Shown here: piece by piece, positions 60,219 to 64,000 of the stretch
Layout of the letters: every line of letters starts with the position of its first letter
Position numbering within the stretch: the first letter of the stretch is position 1
Source: Obelidium mucronatum
Taxonomy: Eukaryota > Chytridiomycota > Chytridiomycetes > Chytridiales > Chytriomycetaceae
Reading direction: 5' to 3'
NCBI GenBank assembly: GCA_025765595.1
Contig: JAIVFH010000001.1
Span: 992,001 to 1,056,000, forward strand
Length of the DNA stretch: 64,000 bases
Translations under genes and position numbers: made by a program
Notes under the pieces: model-generated
Told to the model about the DNA's origin: nothing
The model's database searches: none
The model's input: the letters and a program-made list of their open reading frames with translations, nothing else

Positions 60219-61320
60219 TCAGTAGCCATTTCCAATAGTGATTCTATTGTTGATAACAACATTGCCTGGATTAAAGTAATCACAATCAACCAAATATGTT
60301 CCCTTATTCACACCGGTACAATTGTACATGGAACAACCAATCATGGTTGACTGTGGGGCTAGCACTTGCGAATAATGGCCCCAGCTTGCAAAAGTTGTCA
60401 TGTCAGATCCATTGTAATTCCGGCATTCCTGGTTAATCCAGCTGGAAGTGGCGGCAACAAAAGGGTGTGTTGGCGCTTTTCCGCTACTGCTCCAATACAT
60501 GTAAAGATTCTGCCCGACATTTTTGGGAAAGTACTCTGTAGGTGTGACGACGTGTTTCATGGTACACTGTTGGCCACCCACAGCAAGATGAACCTATGAA
60601 GGGCAGGCGGGGTGAGATTGCGTTCCGTTTACCAAATATAAGTACTCCCAACATACGAAAGAGCCGTTTGCGAGACTCTGATTCCATTCAAGCGAAGGAA
60701 GCGAGAAATTTATCTGCCTTGATACGTACGCTCTCACAAGGTTGTGGAGTTTGATAACGTTGGTGGCTTCATCAGATTTGGAGGCGTCAAACGAGTTTAC
60801 CAAAGCCTCTACTTTATTGCAGTCTACGCGTGGTGTTGGGCTGGTTGTTTTTGAAGCTGTTCTCGTTGGAGTTCCAGTAGAAGAAGAAGGGGTTCTAGAC
60901 ACCGAAAATGACGCAGTTGCAGTTGCTGTACTTGTACTGACTGCTTTAGATAAAGTTGTTCTCGTTGGGGTTCCAGCAGAAGAAGATGAGGTTCTAGACG
61001 TTGATTTCACCGAAGATGACGCAGTTGCTGTTGCTTTACTTGTACTGACTGCTTTAGATAAAGTTGTTCTCGTTTGAGCAGTGTTTTTGGACGTTGATTT
61101 TACTGAAGATGGAGATGACTTGTCTGAGGCGGTTGATTTTTGGCTCGTAAGAGTAGTTTTACGCGTCTTTTAAAAGGAAGACTCGAAGAGTTAGAGTCAA
61201 TCGGATAGAAACTGTTGAGAAAACTTGGTTCACCGAAATGGGCGGACTTTGAATTGTGCGAGTTGATGATGTAGACCCAGAGCTTACTTTCTGTGAGGGC
61301 GATCGACGGTGACGATGCAT
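60219..61320 (-). CDS. CAP (SCP/PR-1) domain protein with Ser/Thr repeat linker, copy 1
   Basis: The C-terminal CAP domain spans two exons: NVIKLHNLVRAYVSRQINFS, LPSLEWNQSLANGSF|VHLAVG, NVGQNL then YMYWSSSGKAP, SWGHYSQVLAPQSTMIGCSM and LVDCDYFNPGNV. His of LHNLVR and HYSQ and the Glu-containing cavity segment match the CAP fold. Upstream is a Ser/Thr-rich region built of a 108-bp tandem repeat. The N-terminus is unclear: a splice gives MHRHRRSPSQK at 61320 with no signal peptide, though relatives are secreted. Tandem duplicate of the next gene. Confidence 0.75.
60857..61075 (-). repeat. Tandem repeat, about 2 copies of 108 bp, in the CAP gene linker
   Basis: The unit begins at GTTCTCGTTGG (60860s and 60958) and ends ACTGCTTTAGATAAAGTT. 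A 37-bp block is identical at 60930-60966 and 61038-61074, exactly 108 bp apart. The first copy lacks nine bases. It encodes 36-residue Ser/Thr-rich repeats (TSRTSSSSAGTPTRTTLSKA). Confidence 0.8.
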
Positions 61321-61437
61321 TGATACAGAGAATGCGAGTTTTATTGATATATCAATATTTGTTTCTATATAGACCTGTTTTGACAGCTGAAATGGGTCGG
61401 AGTTTCAAAAAAGAAATAGGGTTGCAATGGCACCAAC

Positions 61438-62165
61438 TCAATAACCTCCTCCAATGGATATTTTACCATCTAAAACAACGTTTCCAGCTCCAAAGTAGTC
61501 ACACGCCACTAAAATCCCTCCATTATTCAAACAAGTGAATGTCGAGCAACCAATCAAGTTGGATTGCGGCGCGATAACTTGAGAATAATGGCCCCATTTG
61601 TGAAAACTATTCATATCAGACCCGTTATAGTATTGGCATTCTTGATTGATCCAGTTTGACGTGGCTACAACAAACGGGTGAAGTGGAACAGATCCATCAC
61701 TACTCCAATACTTGTAGAGATTCTGACCGACAGAATGATTGAAATGGCTTGTAGCAGTGATGTCATGTTCCATTTTGCAATCTTTCGCGCCGCCAGTGGA
61801 AACATGTACCTGTTAACATCGTCAACTCACCATTTTACAAAAAAAAAACCAATTACATAAAATTAACTAACGTAGGAGCTATTCGCCAAACTCCAGCTCC
61901 ATGAGAGTTTAGGAAGCGGCGCCTTTATTCTAGCTGACACATAATTTCTGACAATATTATGCAGGTCGACAGCGTTTTGAGGTTCGTTTGAAGAAGGAAT
62001 AAATCCGGTAATTAATTGCGCGATTTCAGTGCAGCTAACTCTTGTATGAGTTTGTTGGTGTATTGTGCTACTGCTTTGGGAAACGTGAGGCTGTCGATTT
62101 CCGTTTCCCGCCCTTCCGGCATTGCCACGTTCCGCTTTCGCTGTGTAAGATTCAGATACATACAT
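61438..62165 (-). CDS. CAP (SCP/PR-1) domain protein, copy 2
   Basis: Same two-exon CAP domain as copy 1: AVDLHNIVRNYVSARIKAPL, PKLSWSWSLANSSY|VHVSTG, HSVGQNLYKYWSSDGSVP, KWGHYSQVIAPQSNLIGCST and LVACDYFGAGNVVL. The intron sits at the same place (after the SLANSSY segment). There is no long Ser/Thr repeat, only a short polar N-terminal stretch. The start is uncertain; MYVSESYTAKAERG may be preceded by a further exon carrying the secretion signal. Confidence 0.75.
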
Positions 62166-62327
62166 GAGTGCTTCTCGATATTTCTTTTCCTTTCATATTG
62201 ATCTTACATTTCCCGCCAATCGACGTCTCAAGGAAAATCTGCATAAAATTTACCAACAAAGAAAACAATAGTTAAATAGCTTTGTTCCAAAAATCCACAC
62301 ACGCAATTAAATAAATATACAGCTTGC

Positions 62328-64000
62328 TCAAGCTCGCTTGGAACGCGCCGAACGGCCCGTCTTTTTCTCCTCAACAACCGCATCATCCTTTCCAACACTT
62401 GCATCCAAAACTTCTACTGGCGTGGCATGAATATTCTTTGCTTTTCCTCCGCGTTTTGATGGCTTGGCTTCATCTACAGTTTCAGATGGCACTTCCGCCA
62501 CATTCGTCTTGGCGCCTTTTCGTGACGACTTTAAAACAACAGGAATATCACCTGCTTCATCATCTAGTTTTTCCTCCTCCACTTTTTGAGCTTGCTTTCT
62601 TCCCGATCTTGGCGGATGCCTTGGTTTGGTATCAGATGCAATTATAGTTTCTACTACAGGTTCAACTTCCACTGCCTCAACAGTCTTTTTGGCAGGTCTA
62701 CCACGTTTCTTTGGCTTTTCAAGAGCTGCTTCAGGCGCGGCCGCCACATGCTCATCTTCGCTAATGTAAATGACTTCGTTTGTAGTAGTGGCATGGGGAG
62801 TTGTAACATGTGGGGTTTGCTTTGCTGGTCTGCCCTTTTTCTTCGGATGCACATCCCCCGATTCTTCTAATACATTCACAGGTGCAGCCGCTCTGATACC
62901 ACCACGCTTTCCAGACTTTGGTGGTTCCATTTTGACTTCCTCAGAATCTTCGGCAACTGAGTGAGAAGACTTCGAAGCAGCTTCACGACGACCTCTTCTC
63001 TTATGATCAGACGGCAGAATTGCCTCTGGAGCTTCACCGTCTTTGCGATGACGAAGGTCATGATGATTCAACGTTTCTTGAGAGTCCGCACCTTCCACGT
63101 CGCGTTTTTCAATGGTTTCCACTTCCATGGCATGTTCTCCGCTATTATTAGCTGAGCGCCCATCAGGCTTTGCCGAGTCTTCAACTGAGACCCCAAGATT
63201 GGCCTCCCCTGCAACCCCACAAGCTTTCGCTTCTGAAGAAGACAAGCCAGAAGTCTCCTTGTAGAAGCTAGCAACTGGAAATTGATGTGCATGCTTTGCT
63301 GATTTTCCTTTTCGCTTGGCGCCAGTAGAGACAATTGCAATGGATGGGGCAGGAGATGGTGAAACAACCGTTTGGACAGTTGCAGCTGGCAAAATATCAC
63401 CCGCTTCAGTATCCGTTTGCTCAATTACTTCTGAAACTTGTAGGGCAATGTCCATTGAGGTGGTTCGAGACCGGCAACGGCTGCTAGGGCGCAAGAGAAT
63501 AATTTCCTCATCGGGACCAAAGAGAGAATCCGCGGCAACTGGGTCGCAGTTCATCTCGCCGTTCTCAACATTTTCTGCCGCAACATCTAGTTTTCGTACG
63601 CTTCGGCGAGTGGCGCGCTTTCTGGGAGGTGCTGGTGTGGTCTTCTCGACTTCAGTTAATTCAACAACCTTTGCGACGCTATTGACTGGTTGGCTGTGGT
63701 GTGGCGAAACAGTGGATGGATGTTGATCGTCATGTCCAGCCGCTGGGATCCTGCCTTTTCGACGCGTCGATTTTCTTTTTTGAAGGAGAGGGAACAGTCT
63801 CGACCGTTATCGCTTCTGGTGCAGGATAAGCATCCTGCAGCCGGCGCAATCAAAGCAGTTAGTTCTTCGTTATCTGTGGAATCCATCGCCCGAACCTACG
63901 GATAGAAAATAAGAAAATCAGGACATAAAAGCAAACAAAAAGCAACTAACAGTTTCGCAATCTCCTTGCAAACGCTCAAAGTGACATTCTCCATCGGCTG
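62328..64000 (-). CDS. AT-hook chromatin protein, 5' end beyond the window
   Basis: A long low-complexity protein rich in Lys, Glu and Ser. AT-hooks: KKKGRPAKQTP, KKRGRPAKKT and a weaker RKGRIPAAG, plus many GKRGG/RSGRK basic patches between acidic runs. It ends KTGRSARSKRA. On the 5' side the open frame changes by one base at the A6 run 63776-63781 and again near 63835; one intron is seen near 63900-63950, preceded by DGECHFERLQGDCET. It binds AT-rich DNA by analogy; the exact family is not recognised. The gene continues past the right edge. Confidence 0.6.

Overview
The window reads as nuclear DNA of a zoosporic (flagellated) fungus, most likely a chytrid. Genes are dense and on both strands, with many 50-90 nt GT-AG introns. 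An IFT52 gene (flagellar assembly) and a possible flagellar double cyclic-nucleotide-binding protein point to a flagellated life stage. A secreted GH18 chitinase, an LPMO-like His-1 protein, Ser/Thr-rich secreted CAP proteins and a PEX14 gene fit a fungal genome. No rRNA, tRNA, CRISPR array, transposon or virus-like element was recognised.

Layout, left to right. 1-5.1 kb, all minus strand: Rab geranylgeranyltransferase alpha, secreted alpha-carbonic anhydrase, SDR oxidoreductase, TDP2-like phosphodiesterase. 5.2-9.1 kb, plus strand: a doubtful small membrane ORF, the chitinase and the LPMO-like protein. 9.2-15.2 kb: Rieske-DUF455 gene, pterin dehydratase, IFT52, a P-loop kinase-like gene and an HNH nuclease. 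15.3-22.7 kb: muskelin, a gamma-glutamylcyclotransferase-like gene, alkaline ceramidase and an M14 carboxypeptidase. 22.8-32.2 kb, all minus: cyclic-nucleotide-binding protein, an orphan Ap4A phosphorylase exon, M3 peptidase, steroid-5-alpha-reductase family enzyme, F-box/LRR protein and a TMEM229-like protein. 32.2-38.2 kb, all plus: membrane-anchored protoglobin, DUF1348, PEX14, UPF0390 and acyl-CoA synthetase. 38.5-44.1 kb: three ferric reductase/NOX-like flavocytochrome paralogues. 44.4-47.2 kb: a Cdc25/rhodanese-like gene, an unknown membrane protein and dienelactone hydrolase. 47.3-49 kb: a second alpha-carbonic anhydrase and a broken third piece. 49.8-53 kb: a GPI-type Reeler-like protein and UDP-glucose pyrophosphorylase. 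53.2-64 kb: a PH-CLU-TPR protein, RNase H2 subunit B, an HD phosphohydrolase, two tandem CAP proteins and an AT-hook protein that runs off the right edge.

Shared themes: cell-surface and carbohydrate work (chitinase, LPMO-like, carbonic anhydrases, CAP, Reeler-like, UDP-glucose supply), redox metalloproteins (Rieske-DUF455, protoglobin, three flavocytochromes), lipid and peroxisome functions (ceramidase, acyl-CoA synthetase, PEX14, 5-alpha-reductase family) and local gene duplication.

Two whole-window features stand out. First, about 26 single-base frame breaks lie in at least 14 otherwise well-conserved genes, and about 23 of them are in the same direction (one extra base). This is most simply an insertion bias in the assembly, but it should be tested. 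Second, intergenic spacing is very tight (12 and 18 bp between tandem genes; 25, 48 and 82 bp between divergent start codons), with GC-rich islands over several 5' ends. Frameshifted genes are annotated over their full homologous span.
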